This document shows, one piece after another, positions 25,939-33,232 of a stretch of DNA of 62,528 bases. The position numbers and the translations under genes are program-made. The first letter of the stretch is position 1. Every line of letters begins with the position of its first letter. Source of the stretch: Algoriphagus sp. (GTDB lineage Bacteria; Bacteroidota; Bacteroidia; Cytophagales; Cyclobacteriaceae); NCBI RefSeq assembly GCF_029254265.1, contig NZ_JAQWXX010000090.1, positions 1 to 62,528 on the forward strand, given 5' to 3'. The notes under the pieces are model-generated. The model was not told the DNA's origin. It worked only from the letters and a program-made list of their open reading frames with translations, and made no database searches.

Positions 25939-25973
25939 AGGCAAAGAAGAGCGGAGAAAGCTCCTCTTTGCCT
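25939..25973. promoter_or_regulatory. Intercistronic hairpin in the aromatic operon
   Basis: AGGCAAAGAAGAGC and GCTCCTCTTTGCCT form a 14-bp stem with one mismatch and a 7-base loop. On the operon strand no clear T-run follows, only AATTTTC. It could partly terminate, protect the 3' end of the first cistron or set the ratio of DAHP synthase to the later enzymes. Confidence 0.55.
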
Positions 25974-25995
25974 TTACTAGCTCAGTATGTTGCAA

Positions 25996-27093
25996 TTATT
26001 TTTTTATAGGACTAGCCTCACGAAGTTGTTTTTCTTGACGCTTTACTGATTCTTCGTGAATACAATAAAGTAACTCCTTCATGAATTTTTCGCTCAGCTG
26101 TTTATTTACGCCCTTTTGAGTTCTGCTTTCCATTACTTCTTTCCATCTGTCAGATTGAAATACGGTCAAATGATGCTCACGCTTATGTGAACCGATTTGA
26201 TCAATAATGGCAAAACGTTCCTGAAGAATATCGAGTAATTGGTCATCCATATGGTCCACAGCTCTTCTCAAATCCTGAAGTCTTTCGTCAGGCTTCATGC
26301 TTTCCAAAGGCTCCTTGAAATCAATCGAATTGATCATTTCTTTTAGTGCTGCTGGAGTTACTTGTTGTTTCGCATCAGACCAAGCTTTGTCCGGATCATG
26401 GTGTGTCTCAATCATCAATCCATCCAAACCGAAGTTCATCGCACGCTGAGCAACTTCAAGCAAACCATCTCTTTTTCCTACGATATGAGAAGGGTCGTTA
26501 ATAACTTCCATTCCAGTCCAGACCCGCTTCAAGTGAATTGGCATAGACCAGTTTGGCTTGTTTCTGAAGCGCTTATCATAGGCATCTGAGAAGCCACGAT
26601 GAATTGCAGCGATTTTATCAATTCCTACAGCATGAAAACGCTCCAAAGCTCCAATCCACAAATCAAGATCCGGGTTCATTGGGTTTTTCACCATTACGGG
26701 AATGTCCACTCCTCTGAGTGCTTCTGCAATTTCCTGAACTGCAAATGGGTTGACAGTAGTTCGGGCTCCTACCCAAAGTACATCGACTTTATGTTTCAAT
26801 GCCAATTCTACGTGCGCTGCATTTCCAACTTCGGTAGTGATTGGAATATTCAAGTGATGGCGTACAATCTCCATCCATTTTAATCCTTCTTCTCCAACAC
26901 CTTCAAAAGATCCTGGTCTTGTTCTTGGCTTCCAGATTCCAGCTCTGAAAAGTTGAGGAACCATATTTTCTTCTTTCATCTCTTTGCAGATCTGTTCGAT
27001 TTGCTCTGGAGTTTCTGCAGAACAAGGCCCTGCAATAATCAAAGGGCTGGTCAATCCTAATCCCCAATCTTTAATTTGTTTGTGTGCTTTCAT
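25996..27093 (-). CDS. Bifunctional DAHP synthase / chorismate mutase
   Basis: A 365-aa fusion that acts at both ends of the pathway. Residues 1-260 are a class I-beta (KDSA-like) DAHP synthase with I-I-A-G-P-C-S-A-E-T near 19-28, R-A-G-I-W-K-P-R-T-R-P-G-S-F, and W-V-G-A-R-T-T-V-N. Residues about 272-350 are an AroQ chorismate mutase helix bundle (L-R-R-A-V-D-H-M-D-D-Q-L-L-D-I-L, then K-R-E-H). Linking the two lets prephenate or chorismate feed back on the first step. It is the first structural gene, 18 bases after the attenuator. The gene symbol varies between species, so none is given. Confidence 0.94.
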   Translation of the reverse strand: MKAHKQIKDWGLGLTSPLIIAGPCSAETPEQIEQICKEMKEENMVPQLFRAGIWKPRTRPGSFEGVGEEGLKWMEIVRHHLNIPITTEVGNAAHVELALKHKVDVLWVGARTTVNPFAVQEIAEALRGVDIPVMVKNPMNPDLDLWIGALERFHAVGIDKIAAIHRGFSDAYDKRFRNKPNWSMPIHLKRVWTGMEVINDPSHIVGKRDGLLEVAQRAMNFGLDGLMIETHHDPDKAWSDAKQQVTPAALKEMINSIDFKEPLESMKPDERLQDLRRAVDHMDDQLLDILQERFAIIDQIGSHKREHHLTVFQSDRWKEVMESRTQKGVNKQLSEKFMKELLYCIHEESVKRQEKQLREASPIKK

Positions 27094-27111
27094 GGTACTG
27101 AGCTTTAAATG

Positions 27112-27143
27112 AAAAAAGCCCGGGTCTTTCGAACCGGGCTTTT
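27112..27143 (-). terminator. Attenuator terminator of the aromatic operon
   Basis: On the minus strand AAAAGCCCGG pairs with CCGGGCTTTT, with further T, making a GC-rich intrinsic terminator. It lies 17 bases after the leader peptide stop and 18 before the DAHP synthase start. Such a terminator before the first gene only makes sense as a regulated attenuator. Confidence 0.92.
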
Positions 27144-27209
27144 GTGTTTATATTTTCTTTTAGTTTTTGGCTAGACAATACACAGCTCCGATTCGATTTT
27201 GGCTTCGAA
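27130..27209 (-). promoter_or_regulatory. Pause and antiterminator segments of the aromatic attenuator
   Basis: Segment 2 (27184-27195, CGAATCGGAGCT on the minus strand) can pair with segment 3 (27130-27140, AGCCCGGTTCG) through 11 bp with one bulge and one G-U pair. That uses up the 5' arm of the terminator. Segment 1 (27205-27209, TTCGA), right after the Phe/Tyr codons, can pair with TCGAA at 27192-27196, which blocks segment 2. This is the 1:2, 2:3, 3:4 logic of classic attenuators. Confidence 0.75.
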
Positions 27210-27255
27210 AGTAAAAGTAAAAGAAGGTAAAATAAATTACGGCTGTGAATAACAT
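27160..27255 (-). CDS. Phe/Tyr-rich leader peptide of the aromatic operon
   Basis: A 31-residue ORF from ATG 27255 to TAA 27160-27162. It contains six Phe and four Tyr; residues 8-16 read Y-F-T-F-F-Y-F-Y-F, eight aromatic residues out of nine. It lies between a good promoter and an intrinsic terminator, ahead of a Phe/Tyr biosynthetic operon. Ribosome stalling at these codons when Phe-tRNA or Tyr-tRNA is scarce would favour the antiterminator. It was too short for ordinary gene calling. A longer overlapping frame exists (27071-27289) but runs through the terminator and into the first gene, so it is discounted. Confidence 0.85.
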   Translation of the reverse strand: MLFTAVIYFTFFYFYFRSQNRIGAVYCLAKN

Positions 27256-27286
27256 GTCTCAAAAATAGGAGGGGACTTTTTAAAAA

Positions 27287-27317
27287 CAAAATTATTTTTT
27301 GCCATCTTCTTTATCAA
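27287..27317 (-). promoter_or_regulatory. Promoter of the aromatic operon
   Basis: The minus strand has TAATTTTG at 27287-27294, an exact match to the Bacteroidota -7 motif TAnnTTTG. A TTG at 27315-27317 lies 20 bases upstream, as expected for the -33 element. Transcription would begin about 25 bases before the leader peptide. Confidence 0.65.
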
Positions 27318-27747
27318 TTCAATAATTCCAAGGGCTATTCTTTGATTTTTATCTAAATAAGTAAAAATAATTACTTTAAACAGATTATAATTCTGTTTTA
27401 ATTTCAAAAACTGTTTATTAATTCTGAAAAATAAATTTCAAAATTTTTATTGGTTTGCCTAATGATCTGCTGAGCAATAAAGTTTGGTTTGCAGTTTTTG
27501 GTAACTAGTCTTTTAAAAAGATTAAGCTTTGCGGATAATTTCTAGAGTTCATACATATGAATGAATTATAAAAAATCTTCTAATTCAAATGATGAAATGC
27601 CCACAAGAAGGAACTTCTCACATAGGGGGATGATTATCTACGGCATTCCATGTGACCATTAAAAATCAAAATATAAACACATGAAATAAACCGCTTTCAT
27701 CTTTTTCAATTATCATAACAAAACCTAAGCTGAAGCTGTTTTTTTGA
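27318..27747. other. AT-rich divergent intergenic region
   Basis: About 430 bases between the promoters of the aromatic operon and proline dehydrogenase. It is rich in A and T with short inverted words (cagattataattctg). I see no gene, terminator or RNA fold that I can support. Confidence 0.6.
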
Positions 27748-27755
27748 TATCTTTG
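27748..27755 (+). promoter_or_regulatory. -7 promoter element of proline dehydrogenase
   Basis: TATCTTTG matches TAnnTTTG and ends 18 bases before the ATG at 27774. No clear -33 TTG is present at the expected distance, so promoter strength is uncertain. Confidence 0.5.
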
Positions 27756-27773
27756 CAACTTTATTTGCCATAA

Positions 27774-28955
27774 ATGCCTGTAAAATCCAATATTTCTTTT
27801 GAAAACATGGAAGTAGCTTTTGCTTCCAAATCCGATGCAGAACTCCGGAAAGTTTACCTGGTTTTTGCCTTGCTGAACAATAAGTTTGTTTCAGATCTCG
27901 GTATCGCATTGACCAATATCTCTTTCAAATTGGGCCTTCCGATTAAAGGATTGATGAAGCAAACCATGTTTGGACACTTCTGTGGAGGGGAAACCATTGC
28001 GGAGACGATTGAAGCATGCAAAAAGCTTGAATCTTTTGGGATCGAAAGCATTTTGGATCTTTCAGTAGAAGGAAAAGGGGACGAGCAGAGTTTTGAAAAG
28101 ACTACAGAGGAAATCTATCAGACCATGGTAGAATCTGCCAAGACGGATTACATGCCTTTTGGGGTTTTTAAGGTTACTGGACTAGGAGATTACCACATAA
28201 TGGAGAAAATCCAGGCTGGAGAAGCTCTAACTAAAGAAGAAAACAGCGCTTTTGATCGAACCAAAGCTCGAGTAAATCGACTTTGCAAGGCAGCGCATGA
28301 CCTTGGTCTCAAGATTTTGGTAGATGCCGAAGAATCTTGGTTTCAAAACGTGATCGATGACTTGGCTTATGAAGCGATGGAGAGATACAATGGTGAGCGC
28401 TGTGTGGTCTATAATACCTTCCAGATGTATCGACATGATTCACTGGAGCGATTAAAGAAAGCGAATGAAACCGCTAAGGCTAAAGGCTATTTCTTCGGAG
28501 CAAAGCCGGTGCGTGGAGCCTATATGGAAAAAGAGCGGGAGAGAGCCGAGGAATTGGGATATCCAAGTCCAATCCAACCTAATAAGGCTGCGACAGATCG
28601 GGATTATAATCTTGCTTTGGAATATGCATTAGAAAATGGGTGCTATTTGGTTTCAGGATCACATAATGAACAAAGCAATTTGCTTTTGACCCAGCTGATC
28701 AATAAACAAGGAATTGACCCGAATTCTGATCGAGTTTTCTTTTCCCAATTATATGGAATGAGTGATAATATTTCCTTTAACCTCGCGAAAGCAGGTTTCA
28801 GAGTTGTGAAGTATGTGCCTTATGGTCCAGTGGAAAAAGTGATGCCCTATCTTACTCGTAGGGCAGCGGAAAATAGCAGCATTGCAGGGCAAAGTAGTCG
28901 GGAGTTTGAACTGATCAAGCGAGAGATGAAAAGGAGGAAAAATAGTGGGCAGTAA
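27774..28955 (+). CDS. Proline dehydrogenase (monofunctional)
   Basis: An FAD-dependent enzyme that oxidises L-proline to pyrroline-5-carboxylate, feeding electrons to quinones. The 393-aa protein has the beta/alpha-barrel marks of the family: V-R-G-A-Y-M-E-K-E-R, S-Q-L-Y-G-M-S-D-N, and Y-V-P-Y-G-P-V-E-K-V-M-P-Y-L-T-R-R-A-A-E-N, where the Arg pair binds the substrate carboxylate. It is not fused to a P5C dehydrogenase domain, unlike PutA. The last codons and stop fall inside a degenerate tandem repeat (28944-29045). Confidence 0.93.
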   Translation: MPVKSNISFENMEVAFASKSDAELRKVYLVFALLNNKFVSDLGIALTNISFKLGLPIKGLMKQTMFGHFCGGETIAETIEACKKLESFGIESILDLSVEGKGDEQSFEKTTEEIYQTMVESAKTDYMPFGVFKVTGLGDYHIMEKIQAGEALTKEENSAFDRTKARVNRLCKAAHDLGLKILVDAEESWFQNVIDDLAYEAMERYNGERCVVYNTFQMYRHDSLERLKKANETAKAKGYFFGAKPVRGAYMEKERERAEELGYPSPIQPNKAATDRDYNLALEYALENGCYLVSGSHNEQSNLLLTQLINKQGIDPNSDRVFFSQLYGMSDNISFNLAKAGFRVVKYVPYGPVEKVMPYLTRRAAENSSIAGQSSREFELIKREMKRRKNSGQ

Positions 28956-29045
28956 ACAGTGGGCAGTCAGCAGTAAACAGTAGGTAGTAATCAGTCAGCG
29001 GTGAACAGGCGACAGGAGATAGGAAAGAGTTAGCAGTTGACAGTA
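28944..29045. repeat. Degenerate tandem repeat of cagtaaacagt-type words
   Basis: About 100 bases of imperfect direct repeats built from agtgggcagt, cagtaaacagt, cagtcagc and agtaatcagtcagc. It begins inside the proline dehydrogenase gene and supplies its final Ser-Gly-Gln and stop. There is no dyad symmetry and no coding role on its own. Confidence 0.75.
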
Positions 29046-29112
29046 TTAGGGTGGTGGTAACTAATTTAAAGATAACTTAGGGGCTTTTGGACCTTGAAAA
29101 AATAGAATAAAC

Positions 29113-30819
29113 ATGCAAGTTTTAAGCGAACAGGAATTAGAAAGACGTAAAGACAGGGAAGAGTTGATGAAGCTAGGAATCAACCCTTATCCTGCTCCCG
29201 CTTTTCCAATCAATGTGACTGCGGATGATATTCATCGCAACTACGAAAACAGAAAGACTGATTACAAAGACATCAAGATTGCTGGTCGGTTGATGAGTAG
29301 AAGAATTATGGGTTCGGCTTCGTTTGGGGAGATTCAGGATGCGAGCGGAAGACTTCAGTTTTACATTCGTCGAGATGATATCTGTCCTGGAGAAGATAAA
29401 ACTCTTTATAATACAGTGTTCAAAAAGCTCTTGGGAATAGGTGATTTCTTGGGTTTGAAAGGATATATTTTTACAACCCAAACTGGTGAAATATCACTTC
29501 ACGTGACAGAGATGATAGTTTTGTCCAAATCTGTGAAGCCACTTCCGATTGTTAAGCGAGATGAAGAAGGGAATGTACATGATGGGTTTACCGATCCGGA
29601 AATGCGTTATCGTCAGCGATACGTGGATTTGACAGTGAACCCAGAGGTAAAAAACACTTTCATTACCCGCTCTAAAATCATCAGTCAAATGCGTCGCTAC
29701 TTTGACGATCATGGCTGGCTTGAAGTGGAGACCCCAATTTTGCAGGCAGTTCACGGCGGTGCAGCAGCTCGACCTTTTGGGACACATCACAACACCTTGG
29801 ATATGCCGCTTTTCTTGCGAATTGCGAATGAGCTATATCTTAAGCGATTGATCGTTGGTGGTTTTGACGGCGTGTATGAGTTTGGAAAAATGTTCCGAAA
29901 CGAAGGCATGGATCGTACCCACAATCCAGAATTTACTTCCATGGAAATCTATGTAGCCTACAAAGACTATATCTGGATGATGGAAATGGTGGAGGAATTG
30001 ATCGAGCAAGTGACTGAAAAAATCCATGGCAAAACTGAAATTGCTGTAGGGGATAAGCTGATTAATTTCGCCGGGCCTTACAGAAGGTTGACCATGTATG
30101 ATTCCATCAAGGAATATGCAGGAATTGATGTCAGCGAACTGGATGAGGCAGGACTTCGTGGAGTTTGCAAGCAACTTGCCATCGAAGTTGATGATACCAT
30201 GGGAAGAGGGAAGTTGATCGATGAGATCTTTGGTGCAAAAGTGGAGGCAAACCTAATTCAGCCAACTTATATCACGGACTATCCTATCGAAATGACGCCT
30301 TTGGCGAAAAAGCATAGAACCGAGCCGGGCTTGGTAGAGCGATTTGAGCTGTTTGTAAACGGCAAGGAAATCGCAAATGCATATACAGAATTAAACGATC
30401 CTATCGATCAACGCGAGCGATTTGAGGATCAGTTGAAACTGGCAGCAAGAGGAGACGACGAAGCGATGGCAATGGATGAAGATTTCTTGAGATCTTTGGA
30501 ATACGGAATGCCTCCTACATCAGGATTGGGAATTGGAATCGATCGATTAACCATGCTTTTGACCAATAAAACCACGATTCAGGAAGTACTTTTTTTCCCT
30601 CAAATGAGACCTGAGAAAAAGCAGGTGGAGATGTCGGAGGAAGAGAAAGGGATTTTCGAACTTTTGAAATTGGAATCTCCAGTTGCTATAGGTCTCTTAA
30701 AAGAAAAAGCAGGACTTAGCGGAAAGAAGTGGGATGTGGCGATGAAAGGCCTGACTGGCAAAGGAGTGGCAAAAGTGACCAAAGAAGGTGATTCGATTAC
30801 AGTGTCGCTTTTAGATTGA
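29113..30819 (+). CDS. lysS: Lysyl-tRNA synthetase, class II
   Basis: Charges tRNA-Lys. Residues 55-160 are the OB-fold anticodon-binding domain ([12 protein letters not shown]). Class II motifs follow: motif 2 [15 protein letters not shown] and motif 3 [12 protein letters not shown]. At 568 aa it is about 60 residues longer than E. coli LysS. The extra C-terminal part (from about 508) looks like a small winged-helix ([15 protein letters not shown]) and is common in this phylum. A terminator follows 20 bases after the stop. Confidence 0.97.
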   Translation: MQVLSEQELERRKDREELMKLGINPYPAPAFPINVTADDIHRNYENRKTDYKDIKIAGRLMSRRIMGSASFGEIQDASGRLQFYIRRDDICPGEDKTLYNTVFKKLLGIGDFLGLKGYIFTTQTGEISLHVTEMIVLSKSVKPLPIVKRDEEGNVHDGFTDPEMRYRQRYVDLTVNPEVKNTFITRSKIISQMRRYFDDHGWLEVETPILQAVHGGAAARPFGTHHNTLDMPLFLRIANELYLKRLIVGGFDGVYEFGKMFRNEGMDRTHNPEFTSMEIYVAYKDYIWMMEMVEELIEQVTEKIHGKTEIAVGDKLINFAGPYRRLTMYDSIKEYAGIDVSELDEAGLRGVCKQLAIEVDDTMGRGKLIDEIFGAKVEANLIQPTYITDYPIEMTPLAKKHRTEPGLVERFELFVNGKEIANAYTELNDPIDQRERFEDQLKLAARGDDEAMAMDEDFLRSLEYGMPPTSGLGIGIDRLTMLLTNKTTIQEVLFFPQMRPEKKQVEMSEEEKGIFELLKLESPVAIGLLKEKAGLSGKKWDVAMKGLTGKGVAKVTKEGDSITVSLLD

Positions 30820-30839
30820 TATTAATTAAACATAAATAG

Positions 30840-30869
30840 AAAAAGCGGGCTGAAAGGCTCGGTTTTTTT
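30840..30869 (+). terminator. Intrinsic terminator of lysS
   Basis: CGGGCT and GGCTCG pair (two wobbles) around a GAAA tetraloop. An A-run precedes and seven T follow. It is directly downstream of lysS. Confidence 0.7.
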
Positions 30870-30908
30870 ATTTTACAAAGTTTAAGGTTTTAGTGAACCT
30901 GTCCCAAA

Positions 30909-31637
30909 CTACTTCCTCTCCTTTTCCGCATATCCAAAGACTTTTTGAAGTAAGGCTGATTTTCTAGCGGTGACTTGCTCTCTGATTTTTAGTTCCTCTT
31001 TGGCGATTTCTATAAAAAGTCCATCGATCGCTTTTTGCGTGACATAGCCAGTCAAATCTGTATTCACCTTTTTTACAAATGGAACCTTATTGTAGCGGGT
31101 AGTCGCATCCTCCCAATATTTGGTGGCATCTACCTTCTTCAAGCTCGTTTCGATGATTGGGGAGAATTTGGCGGTCAGACTATCGCTGGTGGTTTTGGCA
31201 AAATACTGCGTAGCTGCATTATTTTCGCCTAGAAGAATGTTTTTGACATCCTGAATACTCATTTGTTTGATCGCGCTTTCAAAGATCGGTTTCGCTTCAA
31301 TAGCAGCATCTTCCGCAGCACGGTTCACACTGACTATCACTTGATCGACCATAGATCCAAGCCCCAAAGATCGAAGTGTAGATTCGATTTGTTTGGCCTC
31401 TGGAGGAAATAGGATTTTTACATCCAGATTACTTAAGTAACCATCTTTCAGGTGTAGCCGTTCGGTACTGATTCCAGTAGCTTGTTCCAAAGCCTCCTTC
31501 AAGGCTGAGTTGATTTCTGTGGAAGATGGAGTTAGAATGGATTGGGACATGCCATCTGTAATCTGAGTGACTGTCGCGCAACTGGTTAGGATAAGATAAA
31601 TTGATAGGGAAAAGACTTGAGTGATTCTTTTGAACAT
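30909..31637 (-). CDS. DUF4197-family lipoprotein
   Basis: A 242-aa exported protein with a lipoprotein signal ending L-T-S-C-A (Cys about 19). The body matches the DUF4197 pattern: I-N-S-A-L-K-E-A-L near the start, V-K-I-L-F-P-P-E-A, then A-A-I-E-A-K-P-I-F and the C-terminal K-A-I-D-G-L-F segment. It is helix-rich. No enzyme activity is known for the family. It is convergent with lysS, separated from it by the lysS terminator, and transcribed alone. Confidence 0.83.
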   Translation of the reverse strand: MFKRITQVFSLSIYLILTSCATVTQITDGMSQSILTPSSTEINSALKEALEQATGISTERLHLKDGYLSNLDVKILFPPEAKQIESTLRSLGLGSMVDQVIVSVNRAAEDAAIEAKPIFESAIKQMSIQDVKNILLGENNAATQYFAKTTSDSLTAKFSPIIETSLKKVDATKYWEDATTRYNKVPFVKKVNTDLTGYVTQKAIDGLFIEIAKEELKIREQVTARKSALLQKVFGYAEKERK

Positions 31638-31943
31638 GGATTGATTAGCAAAGGGTGATTAGGAACTATAATAAGTCCTGCAATTCTTACGTAAGGTAGG
31701 AGAAAAAGGATAAGTCAAGATTGGTTTGTAAATCTTTTGATAGGGTTGAATTTGGGCTAAGTCTTTTAGGAAGGTTAAGGTTTTAAAGAATATTGGTTCA
31801 AAAATAAACGATGATTCACCCTAATGCTTGTTGAATTTATAAATTCCGATAAAAAATAAACTTTATCAATTTTCGTATTAACTGGTATTATCATTGAAAA
31901 AATGATAATTTATAGTTTTAATTCATGAAAATTCTTTAATCAA
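31638..31943. other. Divergent intergenic region with two palindromes
   Basis: The 306 bases before arginine deiminase contain no gene. Near the deiminase side are GAATTTATAAATTC at 31833-31846 (a 14-base perfect palindrome) and ATTATCATT-GAAAA-AATGATAAT at 31887-31909. The rest is AT-rich without structure that I can support. Confidence 0.6.
31887..31909. promoter_or_regulatory. Perfect 9+9 bp inverted repeat upstream of arginine deiminase
   Basis: Arms ATTATCATT and AATGATAAT flank the spacer GAAAA, 35 bases before the deiminase ATG. The spacing suits a dimeric regulator bound at or just downstream of the promoter. The protein that binds is unknown. Confidence 0.5.
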
Positions 31944-33158
31944 ATGAATCTTAGACTCAATTCAGAATTTGGAACACTCAAGGCGGTTTTGATGCACCGT
32001 CCCGGAAAGGAAATCGATAGACTGACTCCATATAATAAAGAGTTTTTGCTTTTTGATGATGTGCCTTATTTGGAAGCTCTTCAGAAAGAGCATGATACTT
32101 TTTCTAACCTAATCAAAACATCCACAGGGGCGATGGTGTATCAACTTCGTGAATTGTTGATTCGAGTCTTATATGATGAGCAAATCCTTCTGAATCTCAT
32201 GCGGGATTCTCTCCGGAGATCTGGACTATCGCATTTGGCAGAGGCGATATTGGAGCGATATTCTACCGCCGAATGTGCGGGGATTCTCACAGGAGGATTG
32301 AAAATTCATGAGTTGAAGCGAAAAATTCCCAATCTGAACTCGGGAGAATTGATGGATTATGCTTTTGCAATTTCCCCATGCCCAAATTTATATTTCCAGC
32401 GAGATCCAATGGCGGTGACACCTGGCGGAATTATTTTTTCAAGTATGAAAATGGAAGGTCGTCAACGGGAAGCGGATTTGCTTCGTACCATTTTTGAAAA
32501 TCATCCCGATTTTAAAGAGAACATCAATAAGCTCTATCCTGCTGAAGGGATGCACAGTCCCCCAAGTATAGAAGGTGGAGATATAATTATTTTATCCAAC
32601 AAAGCCGTAGCCATTGGTAACTCGGAGCGAACGGATGAAAAGGCTATTTATCATGCTGCCAAAGCTTTACTAGGCGAAGGAACAGTCGAGCGAGTATATG
32701 AAGTACATCTTCCTCAAAAGCGTCAATACATGCATTTAGACACTGTATTTACGATTTTAGATGAAAATTTGGCGCTTACTTATCCTGATGCATTGAATTC
32801 GGTTTTACAGACCTCACTCTATACTTTGAAAGAAATCCGAGAGGATAAAGTGATCATTAAGCGAGATGTTTTAAAGGAATCCCTTTTGACAATTCTGGAG
32901 CGGGAAATTCCTCATTTGGAAATTCTGCATACTGCAGACGGGAATCCTGATTATGCAATGCGTGAGCAATGGTTTGATGGAGCAAATGTGTTCGCCATTG
33001 GACCCCGTCGTGTGATTTCTTACAATAGAAATATCCATACGAATAGAGCACTTCGGCAAATGGGAGTGGAGGTTTTGGAAATCCCTTCTTCAGAACTCTC
33101 AAGAGGCTTGGGTGGGCCTAGATGCATGACGATGCCGCTAAGCAGATCTAGAGTTTAA
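31944..33158 (+). CDS. arcA: Arginine deiminase
   Basis: Hydrolyses L-arginine to citrulline and ammonia. The 404-aa protein carries the guanidino-group hydrolase motifs in order: F-Q-R-D-P, E-G-G-D, H-L-D-T-V-F and the nucleophilic Cys about 394 in G-G-P-R-C-M-T-M-P. No carbamate kinase or catabolic ornithine transcarbamylase gene is nearby, so this is not a complete ADI operon; the citrulline may feed a different route. Two palindromes lie upstream. Confidence 0.93.
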   Translation: MNLRLNSEFGTLKAVLMHRPGKEIDRLTPYNKEFLLFDDVPYLEALQKEHDTFSNLIKTSTGAMVYQLRELLIRVLYDEQILLNLMRDSLRRSGLSHLAEAILERYSTAECAGILTGGLKIHELKRKIPNLNSGELMDYAFAISPCPNLYFQRDPMAVTPGGIIFSSMKMEGRQREADLLRTIFENHPDFKENINKLYPAEGMHSPPSIEGGDIIILSNKAVAIGNSERTDEKAIYHAAKALLGEGTVERVYEVHLPQKRQYMHLDTVFTILDENLALTYPDALNSVLQTSLYTLKEIREDKVIIKRDVLKESLLTILEREIPHLEILHTADGNPDYAMREQWFDGANVFAIGPRRVISYNRNIHTNRALRQMGVEVLEIPSSELSRGLGGPRCMTMPLSRSRV

Positions 33159-33163
33159 GGGTT

Positions 33164-33225
33164 TTAGATTTATGATATTAGATTTATGATTTGCTTTAAA
33201 TCTGACATCTAATATCTTAGATTCC
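33164..33225. repeat. Tandem and inverted ttagatttatgat repeat
   Basis: Two 14-base copies, ttagatttatgata and ttagatttatgatt, lie back to back (33164-33191). They are followed by inverted relatives (aaatctgacatctaatatcttagatt). They fill the gap between the convergent deiminase and lptD genes, where a terminator would be expected. Confidence 0.6.
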
Positions 33226-33232
33226 CCATCTC

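Noticed and set aside
27071..27289. 72-aa minus-strand frame overlapping the leader peptide
   Set aside because: It runs through the attenuator terminator into the DAHP synthase gene and has no sensible product; the 31-codon Phe/Tyr frame fits all surrounding signals.
31833..31846. GAATTTATAAATTC as an ArgR box
   Set aside because: The TGAAT...ATTCA half-sites are not at ArgR spacing, and no ArgR gene is in view; kept only as a palindrome.
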